The notes beneath the pieces are model-generated. The model saw only the letters and a program-made list of their open reading frames with translations. It did not search any database and was not told the DNA's origin. Below are positions 24,852 through 34,397 of a stretch of 64,000 nucleotides of DNA, piece after piece. Position numbers and translations under genes: made by a program. This stretch comes from Rariloculus sp963665575 (GTDB lineage Bacteria; Pseudomonadota; Gammaproteobacteria; Steroidobacterales; Rariloculaceae), in the NCBI GenBank assembly GCA_963665575.2, contig CAXXDW010000006.1, positions 248,001 through 312,000 of the forward strand. The letters run 5' to 3'. How positions within the stretch are numbered: the stretch's first letter is position 1; each line of letters begins with the position of its first letter.

Positions 24852-26114
24852 ATGAGAATCCCGATATCGATACTGGCGCTGCTTCTGTCAGGTAGCGCCT
24901 GGGCGCAAACGGTCATTCACGCGGGCCAACTGTTCGACGCGGCCGCCGGCGATGTGATCGACGGTGCAACCATCGTGGTGGACGGCGATCGCATCACAGC
25001 CGTGCAAACGGGCTACGTGGGCGAACCCGACATCGACCTGACCGACGCCTTCGTCATGCCCGGCTGGATCGACATGCACGTGCACATCGGGAGCGAGCAA
25101 ACCCCCGACCGATTCCTCGAGGGCTTCACCCTGGAACCCGCCGACATGGCATTGCGGGCGGTGCCGTACGCGGAACGCACGCTCATGGCGGGATTCACCA
25201 CGGTGCGGGATCTCGGCACGGACGACGGCGTGGCCCAGTCGATCCGGCGGGCAGTCGCCGAAGGCCACATCGTCGGACCGCGCATCTTCACCGCCGGAAA
25301 GAGCCTCGCCACCACCGGCGGGCATGCCGACCCGAGCAACGGCGTCAACAGCGAGTTACGCGGTGTTCCCGGGCCGGCAGAAGGCGTCGTCAACGGCGTG
25401 GACGACGCCTACCAGGCCGTGCGCGCCCGATACCAGGAAGGCTCGGACCTGATCAAGCTCACGGCCACAGGCGGTGTGCTGAGCCAGGCCGTGAGCGGCG
25501 AGAACCCGCAGTTCACCGTGGCGGAGATCGAAGCCATTGTCGCGGCGGCCCGGGACTACGGATTCAGGGTGGCCGCCCATGCCCACGGCGCCGAAGGCAT
25601 GCGGCGCGCAGTAGTTGCAGGCGTTGATTCGATCGAGCATGGCACCCTCATGTCCGACGAGGTTATGCAGCTCATGAAGGAGAGAGGCACCTGGTTCGTG
25701 CCGACCATAATCGCCGGCAAATTCGTTGAGGAAATGGCCCAGGTCGACGGGTTCTTCTCGGAGGTGGTGCGTGCCAAGGCCGCGGAGATCGGCCCGGTGA
25801 TCGCCGCTACTTTCGCCCGGGCGTACCAGGCGGGGGTGCCGATCGCATTCGGCACCGACACGGGCGTTTCACCGCACGGCGACAACTGGAGGGAGTTCGT
25901 CTACATGACCGAAGGGGGCATGCCGGCCACGGAGGCCATCGTGAGCGCCACCAGGAGCGCCGCCATGCTATTGAATCAATGGGAAAACCTGGGCTCCATC
26001 GAGCCCGGCAAGTTCGCCGACATCATCGCCGTGCCCGGCGACCCCCGTGAGGATGTGGACGAGTTCGGCCGCGTGCACTTCGTGATGAAGGGCGGCGAGA
26101 CCTTCAAGCAGTAA
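24852..26114 (+). CDS. secreted amidohydrolase (imidazolonepropionase-like/Xaa-Pro dipeptidase subfamily)
   Basis: This is a metal-dependent hydrolase of 420 residues with a signal peptide (MRIPISILALLLSGSAWAQ). All metal-site elements are visible: H76/H78 in DMHVHIG, carboxylatable K202 in DLIKLTATGG, H243/H245 in AAHAHG, H263 in IEHGT and D336 in GTDTG. Members hydrolyse dipeptides such as Xaa-Pro or related amides in the periplasm. The start at 24852 has GGGGAG just upstream. A small monooxygenase-fold gene follows 15 bp downstream, suggesting a two-gene transcript. Confidence 0.87.
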   Translation: MRIPISILALLLSGSAWAQTVIHAGQLFDAAAGDVIDGATIVVDGDRITAVQTGYVGEPDIDLTDAFVMPGWIDMHVHIGSEQTPDRFLEGFTLEPADMALRAVPYAERTLMAGFTTVRDLGTDDGVAQSIRRAVAEGHIVGPRIFTAGKSLATTGGHADPSNGVNSELRGVPGPAEGVVNGVDDAYQAVRARYQEGSDLIKLTATGGVLSQAVSGENPQFTVAEIEAIVAAARDYGFRVAAHAHGAEGMRRAVVAGVDSIEHGTLMSDEVMQLMKERGTWFVPTIIAGKFVEEMAQVDGFFSEVVRAKAAEIGPVIAATFARAYQAGVPIAFGTDTGVSPHGDNWREFVYMTEGGMPATEAIVSATRSAAMLLNQWENLGSIEPGKFADIIAVPGDPREDVDEFGRVHFVMKGGETFKQ

Positions 26115-26129
26115 CAGATCGAGGAGTAA

Positions 26130-26444
26130 GTGGTCCTCGAACTTGCGCTATTGAACGTCCTGCCGGACAGAGCGAACGAGTTTGAAAAGGCCTTCGCGGC
26201 GGCCCGCAGCATCATCTCTTCGATGCCCGGGTTCGTGTCACTGGAACTCGGCCGGAACCTCGAGCACGCTAACCGATACGTCCTCCTGGTGCGTTGGCAG
26301 TCGCTCGAAGATCACACTATTGGCTTCAGGCAGTCGCCGGAATACGAGACATGGAAGTCACTGCTGCACCACTTCTATGAACCGTTTCCATCCGTGGAAC
26401 ATTACGAGCCGCTACTGAAAGGGTATGCAATCTCGGCTGAGTGA
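26130..26444 (+). CDS. ABM-fold (antibiotic biosynthesis monooxygenase) protein
   Basis: This 104-residue dimeric alpha/beta-barrel protein has LNVLPDRANEFEKAFAAARS, FVSLELGRNLEHANRYVLLV and the tail typical of ABM/YgiN-like proteins. It starts with GTG at 26130, preceded by GAGGAG, 15 bp after the amidohydrolase stop. Members act as small cofactor-free oxygenases or quinol-related enzymes; the role here is unknown. Confidence 0.78.
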   Translation: MVLELALLNVLPDRANEFEKAFAAARSIISSMPGFVSLELGRNLEHANRYVLLVRWQSLEDHTIGFRQSPEYETWKSLLHHFYEPFPSVEHYEPLLKGYAISAE

Positions 26445-26447
26445 AAC

Positions 26448-27296
26448 TCAGGGCTTGCCCGGCTGCTGGAAGCAGGTGTCCTGCACCAACTCCACTTCCG
26501 GGGTGTAGAGCCAGGTCTTTGTGACGACCAATTGGCCGGTGAACGTTACGGGATCCTCGAGCGTGAGCGTCTGCTCGAGACGCCGCGGATCGTCATGCAC
26601 CGTGTACCTCTCGATGCCCCTGAGTTCGCCGCTGTGTCCAATATGCGTCTGATCCGAGATCCGGTCCGGCGTCACGCGCTCGGTCTCCACGATCAGCATG
26701 CCGTCCTCCACTCTCCCGATCGAGTGGCCAAGCAGAGTATGCGTGCGGTGCGCCGGATGATCGCGACCATCCATATAGATCGGGCGCAGGAGCGACCATT
26801 CCTCATAGCGAACGAGGAGGTCCTCGCCGTCCCGAACGATCTCCATGGGCAACGGATTCGTCGCCTGTCGAACGAAGCCGTAGGGCTGGCAATTGAGAAA
26901 CTTTGGATCGGATTCAGGCGAGTTGGCTTCGCGCACCTGCATACCGGTTTGCGTCATCTGAGCTTCGAATTCCGCAGACCACGCCTGGCTACTTTGCGCT
27001 GCGAGGGCGGGCCAGGGAACGCTATCGTTCGCCGGATCGGCAAGCAGGGCGCTCAGGTGCTCATACATATCGCGGGGACACCCGACAAAGCAGGCGATGT
27101 CCGCGGCTGTCCAGTAGTCGTGTTGCTGCGCGGTGAATACCCCGCTCCATGTGCCGAGGAACGGCTCCACGGCGTCGTCCGATTGCGCCGACGCCTTATG
27201 TGACAGCGCCAGCACGACGCAGGCCAGGGCAGGCGCCCATGTGGATAAGCAGAACGCGTGGATCGGTCGATAGCCCATGACGATCCTCATTCTCAT
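26448..27296 (-). CDS. exported protein of unknown function, linked to DUF6152
   Basis: This 282-residue protein has an N-terminal hydrophobic export segment (about 17-37, PALACVVLALSHKASAQ). The mature part has VEPFLGTWSGVF near the start and repeated beta-strand segments such as LLVRYEEWSLLRPIYMDGR, as in periplasmic lipocalin-like proteins found beside DUF6152 genes. Its ATG overlaps the DUF6152 stop by one base (TAATG), so the two are translationally coupled. No enzyme motif is recognised. Confidence 0.6.
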   Translation of the reverse strand: MRMRIVMGYRPIHAFCLSTWAPALACVVLALSHKASAQSDDAVEPFLGTWSGVFTAQQHDYWTAADIACFVGCPRDMYEHLSALLADPANDSVPWPALAAQSSQAWSAEFEAQMTQTGMQVREANSPESDPKFLNCQPYGFVRQATNPLPMEIVRDGEDLLVRYEEWSLLRPIYMDGRDHPAHRTHTLLGHSIGRVEDGMLIVETERVTPDRISDQTHIGHSGELRGIERYTVHDDPRRLEQTLTLEDPVTFTGQLVVTKTWLYTPEVELVQDTCFQQPGKP

Positions 27297-27709
27297 TACC
27301 TGCGCCGCCGGCGGTCGTTGAAGTCTTCGGTCCTGATGTCCTCGGCGAACACTTCAGTTCCGTCAGGCAGCGTCAGATACTCCATGTGGACAAGGTTCGA
27401 GCCATCGCGAGACGGATGACCGCGGACGGTGACCACATCGCCGGGAGCGACCTCGTCACCGGTCCAGCCCACACGCACGAGCTGAGTCCGCGATCCGCCC
27501 TCCGCGAGCCACTGCTCGGTGGCGCCGTCATTGTCGACGTCCAGGTAAATCCGCATGTGAGGATTGCCAAGGTCATACCGGGTCACGACGCCGGTGACCA
27601 CCAGTTCCTGGCTCAGGTCGTAGAGCATCGCCGGCGAATGATGCGCGGTGACCGGCGCCAGCGCCAAGGCCCCGACGGAAAGCAGTAACAACGAGTACGG
27701 TAACCGCAT
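27296..27709 (-). CDS. DUF6152 family exported protein
   Basis: This small secreted protein (137 residues from the ATG at 27709, which has a strong GAGGAGG site) has a signal peptide ending near VTAHHSP. The family core is visible in MLYDLSQELVVTGVVTRYDL, NPHMRIYLDV and GDVVTVRGHPSRDGSN, and it ends in a basic tail. It resembles an OB-fold-like periplasmic domain. It is the first gene of a two-gene unit. Function is unknown. Confidence 0.78.
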   Translation of the reverse strand: MRLPYSLLLLSVGALALAPVTAHHSPAMLYDLSQELVVTGVVTRYDLGNPHMRIYLDVDNDGATEQWLAEGGSRTQLVRVGWTGDEVAPGDVVTVRGHPSRDGSNLVHMEYLTLPDGTEVFAEDIRTEDFNDRRRRR

Positions 27710-28038
27710 CCGGCACCTCCTCAAGCGTGCGGGTCTGTAAGACCGATAGTATTCGCATGCGCGACATCTTGCATGTTGTCGCTTTTCAGCCCAAGACCAT
27801 GAGCTTCGCGTTCTCCCATTTCAAAGTGTCCCTTTGTGCCGGGTAACCACACCGGAGGATCCTGGCCGTCAAGGCGCGGCGTGCCCCGGCCACGGAGTGC
27901 TGCGGCCGGTTCTGAACTCGTCACTGCGGCGCGGTCCCGTTCGGTGATCGAGTCGACAAGTCCGGATTCGCAGCTTGGCGATGCCCGGATCGTTTTGTTA
28001 GTTTCCCCCTCACCGAAAATGGCGGACTCTCTCTGGCC
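27710..28038. other. intergenic region, no gene seen
   Basis: This 329-bp gap lies between divergent genes (the DUF6152 unit and the acyltransferase), so it should hold both promoters. A long minus-strand open frame crosses it but continues antisense through the acyltransferase and is not credible. Confidence 0.4.
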
Positions 28039-29391
28039 ATGCTCTACCATGCCTTCGTTCGCTTCCTGACGCTGGTCGCCCACACCTTCTACCAGCGGAT
28101 CGAGGTCGTGGGCCTGGAGAATGTGCCCGCGCGGGGTGCCGTGATCCTCGCCGGCAACCACCCCAACGCGTTGATCGACGGGCTGCTGCTGATGTGCCAC
28201 GCGGGACGCACCCCCGTGCATTTTCTCGGCAACGCGAAACTGTGGAAGATCCCCCTGCTCGCCCGGCTGCTGGATGTCATCGGCAGCGTGCCCGTGGTGC
28301 GCCGTGAGGACTACGGGCCCGACGCGGATAACCGGGATGCCTTCGAGCGCGTTGACAATATCCTGGCGCACGGCGGCTGCGTGGCCATTTTCCCCGAGGG
28401 CATCAGCCACACCGACAGCCAGATATCCACGCTCAAGACCGGCGCCGCAAGAATGGCCCTGCGCGCTGCCGAGCGCCGGGAGACCGGCGTCGCAATCGTT
28501 CCTTTCGGCCTGACTTACCTCGACCGGCATCGCTTCAGAAGTCAGGTCCTTCTGCACTTCGGTACACCGATGCCGATCGATGAAGACGGTCTTGCGGCTT
28601 ACCGGCACGATGAAGTGCAGACCGTACGCCGGCTCACCGCGGAACTGCGCGGTCGACTTTCGCGCATCACCCTGAACGCGCCGGACCGGGCGACGTTGCG
28701 GTTCATTCACTGCGCGCGCCGCTTGTACAAACCGGTTGCGGCGAAACTCACCCCCGCGACCTACGTCGAGCTCAGCCGCCGTTTGGTGGATCGCTATATG
28801 CGGATCGCCGGCGAGCCGGACATTCGACGGCTGCGCGGCGACGTCGAAGCGTACCAGTCACGGTTGGAGTTGCTGGGACTGAAGGACCATCAGCTCAGTC
28901 ACCCGGTCAGCGCACGCAATGCGATGACGAGGATCGTCCGGCGCATGGCCCTGGTCGTTCTGCTGCTGCCGCTCGCACTACCGGGGGCGATCGTCGTGCT
29001 GCCTGCCGTCTGGCTCGCGGCAGCCGTGAGTTCGTGGTTCAGCTACGATGTCGATGACATCGCCACGCTGAAGGTTTCAACGGCGGTTCCGGCACTGCTT
29101 GCGACCTGTGCGCTCATCACGGTTGCGGCCGGCATCGCGTTCGGATGGCTCTGGGCGGTGCTGGCGATTCTGCTACTCCCGCTCAGTTGCTTCGGCGCCC
29201 TGTTCGTGCTGCAAAAGCAGGCCCAACTGCTCGTCTCGATACGCAACGTGCTACGCCTTGCGTCGTTGCGCGGCGACATCAAGGCGCTTGTCGACGAGAG
29301 AGAAAAGCTGGTGATTTCGGTACGAACGGCAGTCGACCGGTATTCGGACCCCGACATTCGGCGAATCTTCGACGCCTCGGACTTCGGGTGA
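28039..29391 (+). CDS. PlsC-type glycerolipid acyltransferase with C-terminal membrane region
   Basis: This is a membrane acyltransferase of 450 residues, probably acylating glycerol-3-phosphate or lysophosphatidate. The catalytic region is GNHPNALIDG (H41 and D47), a spacing with five residues between H and D like the yeast Gat-type enzymes rather than the usual four. IFPEGISH (about residue 118) is the second conserved block. Residues about 310-395 contain two to three membrane helices, and a short helical tail follows. The start ATG at 28039 begins LYHAFVRFLTLVAH after Met. It stands as a single gene. Confidence 0.83.
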   Translation: MLYHAFVRFLTLVAHTFYQRIEVVGLENVPARGAVILAGNHPNALIDGLLLMCHAGRTPVHFLGNAKLWKIPLLARLLDVIGSVPVVRREDYGPDADNRDAFERVDNILAHGGCVAIFPEGISHTDSQISTLKTGAARMALRAAERRETGVAIVPFGLTYLDRHRFRSQVLLHFGTPMPIDEDGLAAYRHDEVQTVRRLTAELRGRLSRITLNAPDRATLRFIHCARRLYKPVAAKLTPATYVELSRRLVDRYMRIAGEPDIRRLRGDVEAYQSRLELLGLKDHQLSHPVSARNAMTRIVRRMALVVLLLPLALPGAIVVLPAVWLAAAVSSWFSYDVDDIATLKVSTAVPALLATCALITVAAGIAFGWLWAVLAILLLPLSCFGALFVLQKQAQLLVSIRNVLRLASLRGDIKALVDEREKLVISVRTAVDRYSDPDIRRIFDASDFG

Positions 29392-29514
29392 CGGTATTTC
29401 CGAGTTTCCGAGAGAACACTCGATGTTCTCGTGCAGACCCTCGCCGGTCTCCTTCAATCCCTGCTCGATTGCTCGGCCGTCGGCGACTGCCGCGCGCGGT
29501 TTTGGAACCGGGAT

Positions 29515-30546
29515 TTACCGTAGTTCACGCCTGACGATCGACGCACCCGCGGCGAGCGCGTTGAGTTTGCCGAAGGCGGTTTCGCGCGGCAGGTACTTCA
29601 TTCCGCAATCCGGTGTAACGATGAGCCGCTCGGGAGGCACAACATCGAGAGCCCGGCGTATCCGCGCGGCGACGGTCTCGGGGGTTTCGACATCGGCATC
29701 GTTAAGGTCGAGCACGCCGACCATCAGCGTCTTCGACGGCAAGGAACTGAGAACTTCAAGGTCGAGCGCTGGCTGTGCCGCCTCGATCGAGATCTGGTCC
29801 GCCGCCGAGTCGTCGAGTTCAGCCAAGAAATCGTAGCCCGTGGCAGGTTTGTTCCTGACGAGTGCGGCGTAACCAAAGCAAAGATGAACGGCCGTCGTGC
29901 CTGAAGCTTTCGCGAGCGCGCGGTTGATGGCCGCGACACCGTAGCGCCGGGCCTGCTCGGCATGCGACTGCAACCAGGGCTCGTCGAGCTGGACCACGTC
30001 GGCGCCGGCGCCGAAGAGCGCGTGGACTTCCTCGTTGACGGCATCGGCGTACGCGAACGCCAGTACTTCCTCGTTCCCGTAATACTCATCAACGGACTGC
30101 TGCGCCATCGTGAACGGACCCGGCAGCGTGACCTTGATCTTCCGGTCCGTTCGTGCGCGCAGGAACTCAAGATTGCGCACTTCCACGGCCCGTTTGCGCT
30201 CGATCGGACCGGAAACGAGCGGCACGGGGACCCGGACGCCGGTGCGTCCAACAATCTCCCCATGGCGTTCCCGGTCGATGCCGCTGAGCGCGTTCGCGAA
30301 CCGATTCGAGTAGCTCTCGCGCCGGATTTCGCCGTCGGTGATGATGTCGATGCCGGCGCGCTCCTGGTCCCGAATTGCGTCGACAGTCGCATCGTCCTGC
30401 GCCTGCTCGAGTTCGGGCTCCGGCACACGCCAGATCTCCTCGACGCGGATGCGCGGCGCCATGAACTTGCGCAGCAACTCGCGGTCGACGAGCCAGTCCG
30501 GCTGCGGGTAGCTGCCGACGACGGCGGTCAAAAGCTCTTCTGCCAT
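29515..30546 (-). CDS. MetE C-terminal-like methyltransferase (cobalamin-independent methionine synthase II family)
   Basis: This 343-residue TIM-barrel protein resembles the zinc-bearing C-terminal half of MetE. It starts with TAVVGSYPQPDWLVDRE, and the zinc ligands are visible in VHLCFG (His and Cys) and near the end in VTPDCGMKYLPRE (Cys). It lacks the N-terminal folate-binding half of full MetE. Free-standing relatives transfer methyl groups from small methyl donors to homocysteine; the donor here is unknown. It is divergent from the molybdenum enzyme. Confidence 0.85.
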   Translation of the reverse strand: MAEELLTAVVGSYPQPDWLVDRELLRKFMAPRIRVEEIWRVPEPELEQAQDDATVDAIRDQERAGIDIITDGEIRRESYSNRFANALSGIDRERHGEIVGRTGVRVPVPLVSGPIERKRAVEVRNLEFLRARTDRKIKVTLPGPFTMAQQSVDEYYGNEEVLAFAYADAVNEEVHALFGAGADVVQLDEPWLQSHAEQARRYGVAAINRALAKASGTTAVHLCFGYAALVRNKPATGYDFLAELDDSAADQISIEAAQPALDLEVLSSLPSKTLMVGVLDLNDADVETPETVAARIRRALDVVPPERLIVTPDCGMKYLPRETAFGKLNALAAGASIVRRELR

Positions 30547-30635
30547 GGGCCGTTCGAGTTCGGATCGTGCGCCGAGTTTACATGGCTTGCAGGCGTGACT
30601 ATTGTTCCATCGATCGGTCCATCGGGAGTGCAGGC

Positions 30636-33356
30636 ATGACCGGCATCACCAGGCGTTCTTTTCTCGGGCGAAGCGGCGCGGGCATCGCGGCTACGGCAAC
30701 GCTGCCGGCGCTGACGACCGGCCCGCAACAGAAGGCCGCTGCCCAGCAACCAGGGCCCGCCCCGCGAACGCGCATCGCACTCACAGTCAACGGCGAAACG
30801 CATTCGCTGGAGGTCGAGGATCGCTGGACGCTCGTCGAAGTGCTGCGCGATCACCTTGAGCTCACGGGCACCCGCATCGGTTGCGACCGCGGCGAGTGCG
30901 GCGCGTGCACGGTGCTGCTCGACGGCAAGAACATCTTCGCCTGCAGCTACCTCGCCGTCTGGGCCGACGGCAAGGCCGTCGAGACGGTCGAAGGCCTCGC
31001 GCGCAACGGCGTTCTCGATCCGCTCCAGGAGGCCTTCATCGCGCACGACGCCCCGCAGTGCGGATTCTGCACGTCCGGCCAACTGATGTCCGCGAAGGCT
31101 CTGCTCAGCGAAGGCACCGAAGTGACCGAAGCAAACGTTCGCGAAGCGCTTGCCGGCAACATCTGCCGCTGTTCGAACTTCCTCAACTACCAGGCCGCGG
31201 TCGCTCGCGGCGAGCCGGGACATCCAGCCGCGGCCGATCCGCTCAGAGTCGTCGGCCGACCGACCCCGAGGCTCGACGCGCTGGAACGCGTGACGGGGCA
31301 GGCACGCTACTCGCCCGACATCCGGCTCCCCGGAATGCTCTACGCGCGGATACTCAGGAGCCCGCATCCGCACGCGCTGATCCGCGCCATCGATGTTCAG
31401 GCCGCACTCGATCTCGACGGCGTCGCGGCCGTGCTGACGCACGAGAACTGCGACATCGACTGGGCGTCGGGCGACCTCGCCAACCGGCGGATGCTGTTCA
31501 ACAACCCCGTGCGCTACTACGGCGATGCCGTGGCCGCCGTGGCCGCCACTGACCGGCATACGGCCGAGGCTGCCGCGCAGCTCATCGAAGTCGACTACGA
31601 CACGCTGCCGTTCGTGCTCGATGCCGAAGAAGCGCTTGAACCTGATGCCGTGCCGATCCAGCCCGGCGGCAACCTCGCGCCTCCTTTCGGCGCACTGAGG
31701 GGCGGCGGTGCAGCCGTGCCGGGGCCTGCCGTCTACGAGCGCGGCGACGTCGAGACCGGTCTCGCCGAATCGGATGTCGTCATCGAAGACCACTACGTCT
31801 CCAAGCACCACAACAACGCGCAGATGGAACCGCGCACCGCAGTTGCAGAGTGGGAGTCGGGCAAGCTCACGATCTGGACGCCGACCCAGGGCATCACGAA
31901 CTGCCGCGACGACATCGCCGCGGCGTTCGGCCTCCCGAACGAGCAGGTCCGGGTGATCTGCGAGTACATGGGAGGCGGTTTCGGCAACAAGAACCAGTGC
32001 CAGGACACCGACCTCATCGCCGCGGAACTGGCCAGGCGCACGGAACGTCCGGTCAAGCTCGAGCTGACCCGCAAGGAGGACTTTCTGTCGATCCACGGCC
32101 GCTGGCCGACGAGCCAGTACTACCGGGTCGGCGCGAAGCGCGACGGCACGCTGCACGCGATCGAACTACGCGGCTACAGCGGCATGGGTCCGCACATCAA
32201 GAGCAGCGGCGACATCGCCGGCATCGACTTCTACCAGTGCCCGAACGTCAGCAAGGCCGTCCATACGGTGCACACGAACGTGACGACGAGCGCCAACTAC
32301 CGCGCGCCGTCGTATCCACAGGGCGTGTTCGGCATCGCCTCGGTTCTCGACCGGATCTGTGACGAGATCGACATGGATCCGCTCGACTTTCACCTGAAGA
32401 ACGCGACTCGCCGGTACCGCGACGCGACGCCGTACACGAGCTACGGGCTCATCGACTGCATCGAGCAGGGTGCGGAGGCCTTCGACTGGCGCAATCGCCG
32501 CCGGCCGGTCGAGGCCGACGCCGGGCCGATCAAGCGCGGCACGGGCATGGCGATCGGCGCATTCACGGCGCGACTCGGACTGAGCAACGCCGTGCTCAGG
32601 CTCGACGACGCCGGCACGCTCTGGCTGCACGCCGGAGTGACCGACATCGGCACGGGTGCCAAGACGACGCTCGCCATGATCGCGGCCGAAGCGATGGAGA
32701 TGGATCTCGACCAGGTCGAAATCGTCTGGGGCGACACGGACCGCTCGCCGTATTCCGTCGGCGAGTCGGGCTCGCGCACGACGAGCCACACGGGGTATGC
32801 GATCGTCGAGGCCGCCGAGGATCTCAAGCGACAGCTCGCCGAGCGCGGCCCGCCGGGTCCGGGCGAGGAACTCGTCGCCGAAGCGAGCCCCAACCCGAGT
32901 CTCGACGGCGAGCAGCGCTACTCGTTCGCCGCGCATTTCGTCGAACTCGAGGTCGACACGGAGCTTGGCGGCGTACAGCTCACGAAGTACGTCGCCGCGC
33001 ACGACAGCGGCCGCATCGTCAACCCGCTGACCGCAACGAGCCAGGTCAAGGGCGGCGTCATCCAGGGCATCGGCATGGCGTTGCACGAGGAACTGCTCTA
33101 CGACCGGAACACCGGCATCCCGGTCAATCCCGGTTACTACGGGGCGCGCATCATGACGCACCTCGACACGGTACCGATCGACGTGGTGTTCGTGGAGACG
33201 CAAGACGCCCACGGGCCCATGGGTGCGAAGAGCATCGGCGAGTCGACGATCATTCCGGTCGTCGGCGCGATCGCGAACGCGATATTCAACGCGACCGGCA
33301 AACGTATCAAGGAGTTGCCGATCAGCCGCGACCGCGTCATCGGAGCGATGTCATGA
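30636..33356 (+). CDS. xanthine dehydrogenase-family enzyme: fused 2Fe-2S and Mo-binding subunits with Tat signal
   Basis: This single 906-residue chain fuses two subunits that are usually separate. Residues 1-25 are a twin-arginine signal (TRRSFLGRSGAGIAATATL). Next come two [2Fe-2S] domains with C83/C88/C91/C103 and C142/C145/C177/C179. From about residue 205 it is the molybdopterin-binding large subunit, with GGGFGNKNQ and the probable catalytic glutamate E869 in GAKSIGEST. The FAD subunit gene follows with a 4-bp overlap. It hydroxylates an aldehyde or heterocycle in the periplasm; the substrate is unknown. The start at 30636 is fixed by the Tat motif. Confidence 0.87.
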   Translation: MTGITRRSFLGRSGAGIAATATLPALTTGPQQKAAAQQPGPAPRTRIALTVNGETHSLEVEDRWTLVEVLRDHLELTGTRIGCDRGECGACTVLLDGKNIFACSYLAVWADGKAVETVEGLARNGVLDPLQEAFIAHDAPQCGFCTSGQLMSAKALLSEGTEVTEANVREALAGNICRCSNFLNYQAAVARGEPGHPAAADPLRVVGRPTPRLDALERVTGQARYSPDIRLPGMLYARILRSPHPHALIRAIDVQAALDLDGVAAVLTHENCDIDWASGDLANRRMLFNNPVRYYGDAVAAVAATDRHTAEAAAQLIEVDYDTLPFVLDAEEALEPDAVPIQPGGNLAPPFGALRGGGAAVPGPAVYERGDVETGLAESDVVIEDHYVSKHHNNAQMEPRTAVAEWESGKLTIWTPTQGITNCRDDIAAAFGLPNEQVRVICEYMGGGFGNKNQCQDTDLIAAELARRTERPVKLELTRKEDFLSIHGRWPTSQYYRVGAKRDGTLHAIELRGYSGMGPHIKSSGDIAGIDFYQCPNVSKAVHTVHTNVTTSANYRAPSYPQGVFGIASVLDRICDEIDMDPLDFHLKNATRRYRDATPYTSYGLIDCIEQGAEAFDWRNRRRPVEADAGPIKRGTGMAIGAFTARLGLSNAVLRLDDAGTLWLHAGVTDIGTGAKTTLAMIAAEAMEMDLDQVEIVWGDTDRSPYSVGESGSRTTSHTGYAIVEAAEDLKRQLAERGPPGPGEELVAEASPNPSLDGEQRYSFAAHFVELEVDTELGGVQLTKYVAAHDSGRIVNPLTATSQVKGGVIQGIGMALHEELLYDRNTGIPVNPGYYGARIMTHLDTVPIDVVFVETQDAHGPMGAKSIGESTIIPVVGAIANAIFNATGKRIKELPISRDRVIGAMS

Positions 33357-34345
33357 AAGCCTTCGAGAACCTGAGCCCGGCCACGCTCGACGAGGCAGTC
33401 GAGTTGCTTGGCACTGCCAGAGCGAACGGCGAGATCGCTTACCCCGCAGGCGGCGGCAGTGACCTGCTCGGCATGGTCAAGGACGAGCTTGTCCCGGCGC
33501 CCGACAGGATCGTCGATCTGAAGCGCATTCCGGGGCTTGACTCGATTCGCAGCTCGGAGAACGGAACCGGGATCGGCGGACTCGTCACCGTCGACGCGCT
33601 CGCTGACGACGAGAGAATCCGGTCGCGCTACCCGGTGCTCGCGGAGGCGGCGACCGCTGTCGGCACACCGCAGATCCGCAATACCGGCACGATCGCCGGC
33701 AACGTCTGCCAGCGGCCCTGGTGCTGGTACTTCCGCCAGGGATTCGCGTGCCTCAAGCGCGGCGGCGACCGATGCTATTCGGTGACCGGCGAGAACCAGC
33801 AGCATGCGATTTTCGGCGGAGGCCCCAGTTTCATCGTGCACCCCTCCGACATCGCGAACGCCCTCGTCGCGCTCGACGCCGAGTTTCAAGTCACGGGTCC
33901 GAATGGCGAACGCAGCGTTCCGGCTTCAGATTTCTTCGTCCTTCCGCGCGAAAACCTGCAGCGCGAAAATGTCCTTGAGTCCGAAGAGCTTCTGATCGGA
34001 ATCTCGCTGCCTTCCGCGCACGCCGACCGGCCGGGCGCCTACCGCAAGGTCATGGACCGCGAAGCCTGGACTCATGCCGTCGTCAGCGTCGCGCTGACCC
34101 TCGACATGGACGGCGCGCTCTGCCGCGATGCTCGCATCGTGCTGGGCGGCGTCGCGCCGATCCCGTGGCGCGTACCCGCGGCCGAAGACGTGCTGCGCGG
34201 TCGGCAGATCACCGCCGAGCTCGCACAACAGGCCGCCGATGCCGCGCTCGAAGGTGCGCAACCGCTCGCGAAGAACGGCTACAAGGTCACGATGGCGCGC
34301 GCGCTCGTCCGGCGCAGCGTGCTTGAGCTGTCCGGCGCCGCCTGA
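33353..34345 (+). CDS. FAD-binding subunit of the molybdenum hydroxylase
   Basis: This 330-residue medium (CoxM/XdhB-type) subunit carries FAD and passes electrons from the iron-sulfur domains. FAD contacts are in YPAGGGSDLLG (30-40) and the NTGTIAGN segment (110-117). A cysteine-rich loop, C119, C124, C133 and C141 (CQRPWCWYFRQGFACLKRGG), resembles the extra [4Fe-4S] loop of 4-hydroxybenzoyl-CoA-reductase-like FAD subunits. The gene overlaps the upstream one as ATGA. It has no signal peptide, so it is probably exported together with the Tat-bearing partner. Confidence 0.87.
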   Translation: MKAFENLSPATLDEAVELLGTARANGEIAYPAGGGSDLLGMVKDELVPAPDRIVDLKRIPGLDSIRSSENGTGIGGLVTVDALADDERIRSRYPVLAEAATAVGTPQIRNTGTIAGNVCQRPWCWYFRQGFACLKRGGDRCYSVTGENQQHAIFGGGPSFIVHPSDIANALVALDAEFQVTGPNGERSVPASDFFVLPRENLQRENVLESEELLIGISLPSAHADRPGAYRKVMDREAWTHAVVSVALTLDMDGALCRDARIVLGGVAPIPWRVPAAEDVLRGRQITAELAQQAADAALEGAQPLAKNGYKVTMARALVRRSVLELSGAA

Positions 34346-34347
34346 GT

Positions 34348-34375
34348 CGCCGGCCCGGCGGCGCGGCGCGTTTTT
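34348..34375 (+). terminator. possible terminator between convergent genes
   Basis: CGCCG-GCCCGG-CGGCG forms a GC stem just after the FAD subunit stop, followed 7 bp later by TTTTT. The stem is short and the T-run is displaced, so the call is weak. Confidence 0.35.
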
Positions 34376-34397
34376 CCGAAACGGCGCACGACCCGGT

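Noticed and set aside
28039..28710. Minus-strand ORF (27721-28710) crossing the acyltransferase start
   Set aside because: The plus-strand gene has the catalytic HPNALID and FPEG blocks; the minus frame has no known motif.
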